From Nannochloropsis oceanica (taxonomy: Eukaryota > Sar > Eustigmatophyceae > Eustigmatales > Monodopsidaceae), in the NCBI GenBank assembly GCA_004519485.1, contig CP038134.1:682001-746000 (forward strand): a stretch of DNA of 64,000 nt, written 5' to 3'. The notes below the pieces were generated by a model. The model was not told the origin of the DNA. It made no database searches and saw only the letters and a list, made by a program, of their open reading frames with translations. Below are positions 41,695 to 52,040 of the stretch, in pieces. Position 1 is the first letter of the stretch. The number at the start of each line of letters is the position of its first letter. The translations under genes and the position numbers were made by a program.

Positions 41695-43867
41695 TACACA
41701 CAACAACACAACCACACAACACACACACATACACACACACACACACACACACTCCTCGTCCGCGTCCTGCTTCAGGTATGAGTCAACCCTTGCCCATGAC
41801 GGCGATTCGATTTTCCTCTTTTCCTTCTCACTCTCGGTCTTCTTGGGCGATCACAGCCTTTCCGACATTTCCTTGCACGATTTACACGACACCATCCGTA
41901 GGCTTTGTTCCATTTGTGGGGTTCGGGCTTGGCCTGCGCGATGTTTTCGCCCTCTTTTTGCGTTGAGCTGACGCGGCAGTAGACATTTCTTAATCCTGTG
42001 CATGTGGATGTATGTATGGGTGGGTGTTGGCGTGGGTATGTGTAACTGTTAGCGAAGCAATGGGCAAGGCAAGTTCGAATGCTACTCCAGGGAAGCGGCA
42101 CATACGCTTTTCCCCCATTTCCCTATTTACTCCTTTGTCCCCCTGGTGCTGTCTCCGCCGCACCGAGGCTTGAAAGCACTTGTATGTATATGAATTTTTG
42201 TGTATTGATTTGTGCGTCGACAGATAAGCTTGGGAGTGTGTCGACATGTGGGCGTGTAAGGGAAGCAGCGGGTTAAAGTTGTTGCGTGCGGGGTCGGAGG
42301 GATGGGATAATCCTATTTCCTATCAGGTCATGCCGGATTAGTTTGTGCGTGTGGTCCAGCGTATGTTTATCGTCTTAAATTAAATTCTAACCGTACAGCC
42401 ATATGTAAGGGCATGACTGAAAATTCACCTGCCCCCAAAAACCAAAAAGAAGGAGAAATGTTCGGAGAGCACGGAGGCTGCCACGGCCTCTCCCAACGGC
42501 CTCGAACGGCCTTCCTTCGGCCTCAACCCCTTTCCCGGCGTTGTTCGGCACGTGCAACTGCCGCTGCGTTCCGGTGTTCGATGACTCAAGACCGGAAACA
42601 GTTGCTCGATGGCGCTATCCCACTTGGGCGACATGAAACCACATGGTTCTTGGTGACTATGTAGCTCCGTCTTTGTTGGTTCGAGGGAAGCAGCGAGCGA
42701 AAACAAGTTTTACGCAAAGAAGGCGGCACATACGCTTTTTCATGCCGAATCCCGGGCCGCGAGTCATCGAACACCAGAACGCAGTTGCAGTTCCACGTGG
42801 CGAATGTTGCCGGGAAGGGAGGAGGCGGATGTTGCATCTTTCACCTCCTCCCAAATTTTTCTTCTTTTTTGTGTGTCTGTATGATATGCGATACACCCCA
42901 CCCTCCGAACCATACGACGTTGTTACTCGTTCTTTGTTTTTCTCATCACTTCTACCCATCCTTCCACACTATCAACACTATACACATGTACACGTTCATA
43001 CTCACGAGTGCCGAAACGTGTACATGCCGCCTCTCAAGGCGTGGCATTTGGCTCGCTGTTCACTGCTCTTTCACTGCCACCACCACCCTCTCCCTCGGCA
43101 GTATCGTCGTCAGCGATAGGGGTGCGACTGATCGTATGCAGGACTACTTTGAAATATGGTGGCCCGACCAATTCCTAGTGTCATGCCACCCAGGAACGTC
43201 AATTATTGCCGCCGGCCGGAAATCGCTCCTCGGCCCCAGCTAGAAGTGAATGGAGACATCAAACGGCTGTAAATTGGTTAGAACGAGAAGAATAGGTGGG
43301 GGGAATGGGAACTAGACTTGGCTTGGCATTTTTGAGAAGGCACAGAAACAGCAGCGATGCAGCGGTAAACCTGGCAGGCCTTGTCCCGACTTTTGTCTGT
43401 TAGCGTGTGCAGAGAGTGGTGAAGGAGGTAGTGTGAATGATAAGAAGACAAAGAAAAAAGCAGAGATGTTCGGCAAGCTGGTAGGCACTGACATATCGAC
43501 TACGATCGGTCGTGAAAAAAAAGAGAAATTTTCAAAGAGATATGAGCAACGCGGAGACCGGGGTGATCAATGACTTTGGTTTCTGATGAAGATAGCTTTT
43601 GTGCTAGGATACGGTGAACGTTTAGCCAGGAAAGGGGAAGTGACCACCCAAAAAGCATGCAAAAGCGAGGTCAAGATACAAATAGGTGTGGAAAATGAAC
43701 CTTGTCAAGTCAAACAAACGTTTATCAAACTTCATTCCATAACACTTGCTTCTACAACCATTTCTGCCTTGATATTTCTAATTATACATAGCAAACATGC
43801 CACCTAGCATTTGACCACTCTCCCACTGCCCTCCACGGTTCCCGCCCTCCCGGCCTCAACCCAGAAC
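41695..43867. other. Accessory stretch without a supported gene
   Basis: It starts with a (CA)n microsatellite at about 41716-41752. Minus-strand frames near 41770-41990 open with MSTAASAQRKKRAKTSRR, which is basic and could be the far N-terminus of the decayed Fanzor2, but no link can be shown. The short phrase CGGCACATACGCTTTT occurs twice (about 42096 and 42725), hinting at a dispersed repeat. No intact gene or RNA is visible in these 2.2 kb. Confidence 0.45.
41716..41752. repeat. (CA)n microsatellite
   Basis: A nearly pure run of CA dinucleotides, interrupted once by a T, lies just outside the right repeat of the second Fanzor1 insertion. Confidence 0.9.
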
Positions 43868-45025
43868 CTACTCTCCCATCCTCTTCCACTTTGTAAAGTC
43901 CATCCCCTCACTGATCGCCAAGCCAATGCACCCAAGCGCTGCACCCTCCGAAGTACTCTCAGCAAAGCCCACATAATACATATAAAAACATCCATCTCTC
44001 ACACTTACACTCGGACAACCCAACGCCTGAGCATCCCACCTCCCTGTCCCTTTCCCAGCCCCGACAAAGACAGGCTTGCCATCTGGGTGCATGTCTTCCC
44101 AATGCATACCATCATCCGAACCATACACAGCAATACAATTACTGTTCTGCGTATTCGCACACTCCGCAAACATCAGTAATTTCTTTCTCCTAACCGGGTC
44201 AGAAATAACACAGCGGGTGGCATGTCCCAAATCGCGTAGCGTGCCGGGAGGCCCTCGGGGTAATTGAAGAGGGCCACGCTTAGTCCATTTCTCACCCTTG
44301 GAGTCGGCGGACGTGGCAAGCCCGATTTCAAATCCGAAGGTTGCTGTATTAAAGGTATGATAAAACATACCGAGCTTTGCACCCGGTAGGACACTGTCTT
44401 TCTCCAGATCCACGACTTGAGGCCAACCGACGAAGAGGGCATCGAACTCACCAGGCGCGCCTTTATCAAGGAGCACACCGGGGGTCCGTGTCCAGCTCAC
44501 ACCGTCGGAGCTTTCGGCCTTACCGATTTTCATGTAGATCCCTCGGGCTTGTCCGTAGGGAGTAGGGCCATACTCGCCGTCGCCACCGAAGTAGTACATG
44601 ACCCATTTCTTCAACTGCGCGTCCCATTGGACGTCTCCGATGCCTACGTGCAGAGAATCGAAGCTATTGCTGCTGCTAGGACCAAATACAGCTCCATCTA
44701 ACAGGAGACCTTTGACCCGCGCGAAATCACGCAAGCCATCCTTGGATTTCGCCAAGCCAATGTGTCCCGAGGGGAGGTTGATCAGGTCGGCGGTTTGGTT
44801 GAAGGCTTTCGATCGGCCATAGTACCACATATTCCAGGTACCGGCCGGCGCTTGCCGCACAATGGGACCCGACACCTTGTAGTCATCCCATGCTCCAGCT
44901 GTGCCGGGTCCCAGAATCTTGCCCACGTTCAGTCCACCGCCAAAGGGGAAGGCGTTGATCTGGCGGTGTTGGAGGAGAGGGATAAGGAGGAGAGGGAGGA
45001 GGAGAAGCGAGGGTGGGCTTTGCAT
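43868..45025 (-). CDS. Beta-propeller protein related to GH43/GH32-type glycosidases, with signal peptide
   Basis: Single-exon, 385 residues. The N-terminus is a strong signal peptide (SLLLLPLLLIPLLQH) ending in INAFPFGGG, so it is secreted or, given the Phe after Ala, sent to the secondary plastid. The rest repeats a five-blade propeller pattern: WNMWYYGRSK, IGDVQWDAQLKKWVMYYFGG, SSDGVSWTRTPG, MFYHTFNT, YGSDDGMHWEDM and CFYMYYVGFAE. Such proteins in plants and algae are annotated as arabinanase/levansucrase/invertase-like. Conserved acidic residues (WDAQ, EFDAL) are present, but I cannot say whether it is an active enzyme or what sugar it acts on. It faces the glycine-cleavage T-protein gene across about 415 bases. 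Confidence 0.8.
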   Translation of the reverse strand: MQSPPSLLLLPLLLIPLLQHRQINAFPFGGGLNVGKILGPGTAGAWDDYKVSGPIVRQAPAGTWNMWYYGRSKAFNQTADLINLPSGHIGLAKSKDGLRDFARVKGLLLDGAVFGPSSSNSFDSLHVGIGDVQWDAQLKKWVMYYFGGDGEYGPTPYGQARGIYMKIGKAESSDGVSWTRTPGVLLDKGAPGEFDALFVGWPQVVDLEKDSVLPGAKLGMFYHTFNTATFGFEIGLATSADSKGEKWTKRGPLQLPRGPPGTLRDLGHATRCVISDPVRRKKLLMFAECANTQNSNCIAVYGSDDGMHWEDMHPDGKPVFVGAGKGTGRWDAQALGCPSVSVRDGCFYMYYVGFAESTSEGAALGCIGLAISEGMDFTKWKRMGE

Positions 45026-45439
45026 GCCGGCGCCACGAAATTTCTGATGCGGGTAGTGGACGATGAAATGGCCGTGCTGCCGGCGTGGCGGTGGCGTTAG
45101 TCGAAATGAAGCTTGGAATGGGGAACGGAAGGACTTGCGAAGAATTAGACGAAGCGGTGTGGGCGATAGACAGCTTGCTGCGTTCTAGTGTCGGAATGGC
45201 GGGGGAAATGAGCGCTATCGGATCATAAATGTCCCTTGAAGGCAATAATTAGGAGGTCGATACTGATGGTGACCAGGACGTAGAGCTAGACGTTCGGGGC
45301 AGAGGAGATTTGGACTTGAAGCAAACAACAGCGATCCATCATCAGTGCACTTGCCAAAGTCGAATCCGGAGGCCCCTTTTCACACGCACTGATACTTCTT
45401 CCACGACGTCCACCACCACAATTACAACCCAGACTAGCC
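45026..45439. promoter_or_regulatory. Shared divergent promoter region
   Basis: It lies between the start codons of the propeller protein (minus) and GCVT (plus). No named motif is identified. Confidence 0.4.
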
Positions 45440-47102
45440 ATGCTTGCATTTGCACGCACTGGTCTGGCTCGTTTAGCGGGTTCCAGTCGACAAAAGCTAG
45501 CCTCTTCTGCCAACGCTCAGCATCGTGCCTTCGGAACCGAGGTAAGTCATGTGGGGGGAAGGAATAGAAGAAAGGGGATGAGCTTGATGATGGCGGCGGT
45601 ATGATTGTGTGGACTTCGTATGTATGTGGTGCGGTATAGGATGAAGCACGCGAGGGGAAGCGCAAGTGGCGGAGGGGAAGCCTATGAAGAAGGCCTGCCT
45701 TTGCAGCTGCACCCCCGAGCACAAGTAGGAAGTCAACAAGGATTTAGCAGGGTGCCACATGAGGGAAGGAAAGCATGATTGCGAGCTCTCACGTAGTGTT
45801 TGTAGGCCAACATGCAGTCGGGCGTGTAAAATCAACCAGGTCGGCGGGGGCGCAAAGACGGGAACGAAGGAAGTTGTGCTCGTCTCCTGTCCTGATACTC
45901 CACTCTCTGACTACACGCTCCCACACTGACGGCTTCCCGTCTCCTCCCCTTTCTCATAGGCTTTAGAGAAGACGGCCCTTTACGACCTGCACCTGGCACA
46001 CAAGGGCAAGATGGTCCCGTTCGCTGGGTACGAGCTCCCAGTCCTCTACGAGGTGCCAGAATGGGGAGGGATTGTGAAAGAGCACCTGCATTGCCGTGCC
46101 AAAGCGTCGGTTTTTGATGTCTCGCACATGGGCCAGATCAAATGGCATGGGAAAGATAGGGTTAAGTTTTTGGAGACGTTGGTGGTGGGCGATGTGGCGG
46201 GATTGGGCGTTGGGGAGGCGAGATTAAGTTTGTTGACCAACATGGAAGGGGGGATCATTGATGATACGATCATTACGAATGCTGGGGACTTCACTTATAT
46301 GATTGTTAATGGCGCAACCAAGACAGGTGATATGAAGCATTTTAACGAGAGGATGAAGAATTTTGGAGGGGATGTGTGTTTTGAGTATTTCCATGAGCAA
46401 CAGCTCCTGGCGCTACAAGGCCCATCGGCGGCTGCTGTCTTGCAAGCCCTCCTCCCCTCGGACCTGGATTTGAAAAAGGTGAATTTTATGACGGGCTTCG
46501 ATACCACTGTGGGAGGGCTGAAGGCGAGGGTGACAAGGTGTGGATATACGGGGGAAGATGGGTTCGAGGTGTCGGTGGGGTGGAAGGATGCCACGGCGTT
46601 GGCGGACTTGTTTTTGAAGAGCCCGGAGGTGAGGTTGTCGGGTTTGGGGGCACGAGATTCCCTGCGGCTGGAATCGGGCTTGTGTTTGTATGGGAATGAT
46701 ATTGACGCCACCACCACCCCGGTGGAGGCGGCGTTGGGCTGGACGATGGGTGGCCCGAAGGGGAGGCGTAGGAAGGAGCAGGGGTTTTTAGGGGCGGAGA
46801 AGTTTCTGACTCCTGAGGGGAAGTTTTTGCCAATCACGAGAAAGAGGGTGGGGTTGGTGGGGTTTAAAGCACCTGCCAGGGCACATACAGAGATTTTTGA
46901 TGTGTCGGGAGGGTCGAAGATTGGGGAGGTGACAAGTGGGACGTTTAGCCCGTCGTTGGGGAAGCCGATTGCGATGGGTTATGTGGCCACGGAACATGCG
47001 AAAGAAGGGACCAAGGTGGCGGTAAAGGTGAGGGGGAAATTGCAGGAGGCGGAGATTACCAAAATGCCGTTTGTGACGCAGCATTATTACAAGGCCACCT
47101 GA
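45440..47102 (+). CDS. GCVT: Mitochondrial aminomethyltransferase, glycine cleavage T protein
   Basis: Two exons, 45440-45541 and 45960-47102 (donor gtaagt, acceptor TCTCATAG, phase 0), about 414 residues. The T protein releases ammonia from the aminomethyl group on H protein and passes the carbon to tetrahydrofolate, a photorespiratory step in algae. Exon 1 encodes an Arg/Ser/Ala-rich amphipathic presequence (MLAFARTGLARLAGSSRQK, then HRAFGTE), as for mitochondrial import. Exon 2 has the family motifs: LHLAHKGKMVPFAGYELPV, FDVSHMGQIKWHG, GGIIDDTIITN, LLALQGPSAAAVL, CGYTGEDGFEVSV, GARDSLRLESGLCLYGNDID and TPVEAALGW, then the C-terminal barrel with GEVTSGTFSPSLGKPIAMGYV. Complete, with the usual length. 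Confidence 0.95.
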
Positions 47103-47617
47103 AAAGAGGTGAAAGACTGGTAGGAGGAAAGGGAGGGGAGGTTGGACGGGGGGCGGGAGGAGGTGAAACAGTTGTGCGACATGGTGTTCATGAGTAGCGC
47201 GTGATGGTGCATAGTGTGTGAGTGTAAGGGATGGCCACGTCAGTACCGAATCCGTATAGAACTTTGGAAAGAAACCCCCAAAATAAAGCTGGAGTCAAGC
47301 TCGATCCGTCATATTTGTACTAGCCATGTTCGCCAGCTCCTCAGGGAGCGACGGCCTCCCTTTGCTTCCTCTACAGAAAGCGCAGACCACAGATATTCTC
47401 ACAAATCGAAGGTGTGCTTCCTCACGTCGTCCTACGAGTAATTCGTACACTCTCTGACACGTGGCTGGCCCGAAGACCGAGTGGTGGATGTTCTCCCTTA
47501 CCGCTGCGCACCGCCATCATCGTGTGGCCGGCAAGTGTTCCTCATCCCGCAGCTCACGCACGACCGATCGCCCAACTCACGATACACAGCGGGTAAAATA
47601 CCTATACATACATAAGC
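47103..47617. other. Intergenic region
   Basis: It lies between the GCVT stop and the GluRS start, both on the plus strand. An AAATAAAGC near 47280 may be a polyadenylation signal. No gene seen. Confidence 0.4.
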
Positions 47618-50242
47618 ATGGTGACAGCGGAATCAATCAGCGCCGCAATCTTGACCAAGGGTAACGAGATCAAGGAGTTGAAAGCCAGCTCTATTTTTTC
47701 CAAGGAGGCCCTGAAGCCGCTCATCGACGAACTTCTGGCTCTCAAGACGGCATTCAAGGAAGCAAACGGCGGGGTGCCTTACGAGAATCCTGCCGACCCG
47801 AACAAGAAGAAGGAGAAGGAACCCAAGCCTCAGCAGCCTGCGGAAAAGACAGGCCCCAGCAAGAAAGACCTTCAAAAAGCGGCAAAGAAGGAGAAGAAGG
47901 CGGCCGCCAAAGCCGAGGCCGCTGCTTCTACCATGACCACCACCGCAAGTAGCAAAACCGGTGGATTGTTGCCGAATCCTACCATGGCGAAACCCACGCT
48001 GGAGGGAGAAACTGTCTTCTTTTCCTTGGACCGTCCGCCGGTCGTGACTTATGCGACCGTACTCCTGACCAAGTCAGCCGTGAAATTTGTGCCCCATCCA
48101 CCCACGCAGTCCGATGGCGCCTCGCTGGAACCGCAGCTCTTTTTGATGGACGGTACATCCTTGTTTGGCGATCTGTCTATCGCTCGCTTCTTGGCAAGAC
48201 GCTCGCCATTGCCGGAGCATCAGGCTTTGATTGGTGGGGGTGCGGCTGGGGGAAACGACGCGTTGCTTGCCTCTGAGGTGGACCAATGGTTGGATTTCGT
48301 GCAGCAGTACCACATGGCCTTGGCCCCCGCGGAGGCGGCGAGTGTCTGTAGCAATTTGAATGCCGTATTGGAGTTGAGGACGTTCTTGGTGGGGTATTCG
48401 ATGACCTTGGCGGATGCGGCCGTGTACGTGTTTTTGCAGGTGAATAAGTTTATGGGGCACGTAGCTGGCTTGCCTCATTTATCACGATGGTTTGATCTAG
48501 TCATGGCCCGGGCTCCCGAGGTAGCAACGGCGCATAACAAGATCCTGGCAATGAGGGGTAAGGTATTGAAGGAGTCCGGGAGGGAGGGAGGGAGGGAGGG
48601 GGCCGGGAAGGTGGCGAAGGGCGGGGAGGGGAATGGGAATTTGGGCGGGGGGGATACAGGATCATGTCCTCCGTTGGAGGGGGCTGTTGTGGGGGAGGTG
48701 GTTACAAGGTTCCCGCCTGAGCCGTCTGGCTTTCTCCATATTGGGCATGCCAAAGCCGTGTTATTGAATGACTTTTACGCAAGGCATTACAAGGGCCGGC
48801 TTATCGTGCGGTTTGACGACACGAATCCGAGCAAGGAGAAGGACGAGTATGAGGACAGCATCGTGCAGGATTTGGCCAGTTTGGGAGTTGTGGGGGACAT
48901 TGTTTCCCATACCTCAGATTATTTTCAATTGCTAGAGGATATGGCACGGAAGTTGGTAGAGGAGGGGAAGGCCTACATGGACAATACCCCCCAGGAGAAG
49001 ATGCAAGAGGAGAGGTTGAATCGGGTGGAGAGCGTGCATCGGAACAATAGCGTGGAGGAAAATTTGAAGAGATTTGAAGCGATGCTGGCAGGGGACAGGG
49101 AGTTTTGTATGAGAGTTAAGATTGATATGACGAGTGTGAATGGAACAATGAGGGACCCGGTGCTGTACCGTGCGAATCCCCAGCCGCATCACAGGACGGG
49201 GACGAAGTTCAGGGCTTATCCGACCTATGATTTTGCGTGTCCGGTCGTGGACAGCCTGGAGGGGGTCACGCATGCGCTGAGGACGACCGAGTACAACGAT
49301 AGGGACGAGCAGTATTATTTCTTGCAGGACTTGATGGGCCTTCGACGGGTGAAGATTCAGAGTTATTCCCGGTTGAATTTCGTGCAGACGGAGCTGAGTA
49401 AACGGAAGTTGACTTGGTTTGTGGAGCAAGGATTGGTGGAGGGGTGGAATGATCCGAGGTTTCCGACGATTCAAGGGGTGATGAGAAGGGGGGTGAGCAT
49501 TGAGGCGTTGCGCGCCTTTATTTTGAGTCAGGGGGCGAGTCGGAGGAATGTCTTGATGGAGTGGGATGCGTTTTGGAGTATCAACAAGAAAGGGTACGAG
49601 CACTCCAGCGCGAGGTATATGGCGGTGTTTGCAGAGAGTTGTGTGCCATTGGAGGTATCGAATGGCCCGAAAGGGGTGGAGGGGATTACAATTCCCTTGC
49701 ATCCGAAAAGACCTGAGTTGGGCTCGAGAGTTCTAAGGCTTGCAAATCGTGTGTTGTTGGAGGGGCAGGATGCAGATGGCTTGGTGGAGGGGGAGGAAAT
49801 AACGTTGTTACGGTGGGGGAATGTTCAGATTGTGTCGGTGGAGAGGGATGCAGGCGGCAAGGTGGTTGGGGCGAAGGCGGAGCATGTGCCTGATGGGGAT
49901 CCTAAGGCGACCAAGTTGAAGTTGACGTGGCTGGCAGATGTGGAGGATAAAGTGCCGGTTGTATTAACCGAGTTTGATTATTTGATCACAAAGAAGAAGC
50001 TGGAGGAGGGGGAGGATTTCAAGATGTTTTTGAATCCGGTGACCAAGGCTGAGTCGATGGGGTGGGGGGACCCGGCATTGCGAAACTTGAAGCAAGGGGA
50101 GGTGGTGCAGTTGGAGCGACGAGGATTTTACATTTGTGATCGGCCATACATGGGGCCGGAGAAGGGGGTAGTGTTGTTTATGGTTCCCGACGGGAGGAGC
50201 AAGGCGATGAGTACGTTAAGTGGGGCGTTGAAGCATGTGTAG
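47618..50242 (+). CDS. Cytosolic glutamyl-tRNA synthetase with WHEP and GST-like domains
   Basis: Single-exon, 874 residues, complete. Charges tRNA-Glu. Residues about 5-55 are a WHEP helix-turn-helix (GNEIKELKASSIFSKEALKP and LALKTAFKEANG), followed by a Lys/Ala/Glu-rich linker, then a GST-like domain at about 130-310 (LEPQLFLMDGTSLFGDLSIARFLAR) that in other eukaryotes docks partner proteins. The class I core starts with RFPPEPSGFLHIGHAKAV (HIGH signature GFLHIGHA), VRFDDTNPSKEKDEYEDSI, FACPVVDSLEGVTHALRTTEY and a KMSKS counterpart in ELSKRKL. The C-terminal anticodon-binding beta barrels follow. The archaeal/eukaryotic type of core separates it from organellar GluRS; confusion with GlnRS is possible in principle, but WHEP plus GST-like architecture favours GluRS. 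A (GGGA)n tract near 48580-48600 sits in the linker. Confidence 0.92.
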   Translation: MVTAESISAAILTKGNEIKELKASSIFSKEALKPLIDELLALKTAFKEANGGVPYENPADPNKKKEKEPKPQQPAEKTGPSKKDLQKAAKKEKKAAAKAEAAASTMTTTASSKTGGLLPNPTMAKPTLEGETVFFSLDRPPVVTYATVLLTKSAVKFVPHPPTQSDGASLEPQLFLMDGTSLFGDLSIARFLARRSPLPEHQALIGGGAAGGNDALLASEVDQWLDFVQQYHMALAPAEAASVCSNLNAVLELRTFLVGYSMTLADAAVYVFLQVNKFMGHVAGLPHLSRWFDLVMARAPEVATAHNKILAMRGKVLKESGREGGREGAGKVAKGGEGNGNLGGGDTGSCPPLEGAVVGEVVTRFPPEPSGFLHIGHAKAVLLNDFYARHYKGRLIVRFDDTNPSKEKDEYEDSIVQDLASLGVVGDIVSHTSDYFQLLEDMARKLVEEGKAYMDNTPQEKMQEERLNRVESVHRNNSVEENLKRFEAMLAGDREFCMRVKIDMTSVNGTMRDPVLYRANPQPHHRTGTKFRAYPTYDFACPVVDSLEGVTHALRTTEYNDRDEQYYFLQDLMGLRRVKIQSYSRLNFVQTELSKRKLTWFVEQGLVEGWNDPRFPTIQGVMRRGVSIEALRAFILSQGASRRNVLMEWDAFWSINKKGYEHSSARYMAVFAESCVPLEVSNGPKGVEGITIPLHPKRPELGSRVLRLANRVLLEGQDADGLVEGEEITLLRWGNVQIVSVERDAGGKVVGAKAEHVPDGDPKATKLKLTWLADVEDKVPVVLTEFDYLITKKKLEEGEDFKMFLNPVTKAESMGWGDPALRNLKQGEVVQLERRGFYICDRPYMGPEKGVVLFMVPDGRSKAMSTLSGALKHV

Positions 50243-52040
50243 GGAGGGAAGTACGGAGGGATGGAGGATCGGGTTCAAAATGGAGATCAGAGATAGGATG
50301 GAGAGAAAGGATTAGTTAAAGAGAAAGGAGAAGTTTTTAAAGTACGCGCACGGGCTTGATGTTTGTGTTGTCGTTTGGTATTTGCTTGATTTTTAATGGC
50401 TCTTCATTTTTGGAGATTTTCTTTCGTTGAATGCTTCACTCAACCAGCCTTTGAATAGAGGGGTGACAGAGGTGATTCCATTTTTTAATCGACAATGTAT
50501 ATTTTCGGGTTGCCTCCTCTATTTTCAAGAGTTTGGTCGCTCCTTGTCCATGCAGATTCAGAAACTTTGATGGATGAGATCCCCTGGGAGCTGGCTCGCT
50601 ATTTTTTGCCTTGACCGCCACCACCACCATTACTTTGGAAACTTTTCCTTCGTCAGCTCTCGCTCCACTTGAATCACATGCAACGTATGCACCTATCAAG
50701 ACATTTGTAATTACACACCACATACGCCATTGCTATGTTTTGTAACTTTCGGCCTGGGGGAGGTCGTTTGAACTGGCAGTTTGGGACTCGTTTATCAACG
50801 AGCTCCCACGCCTGTCCTTGTGACACAGTCAGCGATTACTGCGGTGCCTGAAATGAGTCGGCTATCAACTTTCTACTTCAAAGTCATGCGCACGTGGCCA
50901 AGAGTTTCTGTCGGACCCGTGGTTGCAATTATTTCCATTTTGTCATTTTGTGTTCTGGATTGTTGTGAGAAGTGATTTTGCAACCATAGTCCTCGACGCC
51001 CCTTGCTTCCGAAGGCTCGTCGTCACACACACTCGGTGATCGTAGGCCCTCGGCCTATTCCATCCTCTGCCGGTGCACTAGCAAGCCCGAAACGAGAACC
51101 GACAATCTGCGAGATCCAGACTGTCGATGCGTCGACTTCCCAAGCCATTCCCCTCTCGTCAATGTTCATGCTGGTGGAAACATGGGGCTTGTATTTGTTA
51201 ACGCTTTGGTCTTCTTATCGAAATTGTCGAATGGTCCTTACCCTTTGGAAGACCCCTCGGGGAGGGGTTGCTTCAAGAGAGAGCAACGAGTCGAAAGGCC
51301 AGAGGAGAGTGCACTCGTCGCCTACTCAAGAGTGTCGCTTGCGTTTATTATGGTCTTTGATTATAACTGGGGCCTTTCCTTCCTCGTCGCTTTTGTGCAA
51401 CCACACTCATCCCGTCTGCCATCACAATCACACTTCACAGGCACGGGACTACAGCCTCTTGCGGGATTGGGCGCCTTGCGCGGCCCTGAACGAGTTCCCA
51501 ACTAGTCACCCTCTCGGACGATCATTTGCAAACGAGGGCCTCGCGGCTATCAACTCATCCCTGCAGAATGTGCCGCATGGTACGTGTAAGGGAGGATTGA
51601 CTCAAAGACGTTGAGTTTGGGGAGGGAGGGAATGGACGATTTCAGCAGCTTTTGCCGGCATATGTCCCGCGAAACGACGTCGCGTCGCCGTGTGACTAAC
51701 ACCTCTACCAGTCGGTTATATGTGGTTTGGTCGGGGAGGAAATACAGTGCCTCTCGCCGCAGTACTCTTTTCTTGTCGCGTCGCGTCGCGTCGCGTCGCG
51801 TGCTCACTCAGCCTGCAGGAGACACATATTTTTGCGTGGATATGCGAATCGCCTGCGTTTTCTATCAGTTATGCAACAAGTGAAGTGCACATGCATGAGT
51901 GCGGCGGCGAAGTCCTGACGTCCTCGGTACCATCAGAAATCATGACCTTGTTTAGACCACCCGACCTTCCTTCTGATCCATGCTATTTCACCTCGCACTC
52001 GGTCGGGTCTCTTTCAACGTCTCGATGTCTTATCTCTTCG
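50243..52040. other. Long intergenic stretch without supported gene
   Basis: An open frame at 51003-51614 shows no domain or homology I can recognise, and other frames overlap it. A GTCGC pentamer repeat lies at about 51775-51802. The frame of the next gene is open upstream to 51720, but I read it as 5' leader. Confidence 0.4.

Noticed and set aside
42586-42959. Overlapping minus-strand frames that seemed transposase-like
   Set aside because: No catalytic motif or family match could be recognised; the hint rested on basic residues alone.
51003-51614. 203-residue plus-strand open frame
   Set aside because: No recognisable domain, no codon or splice support, and overlapping frames of similar quality.
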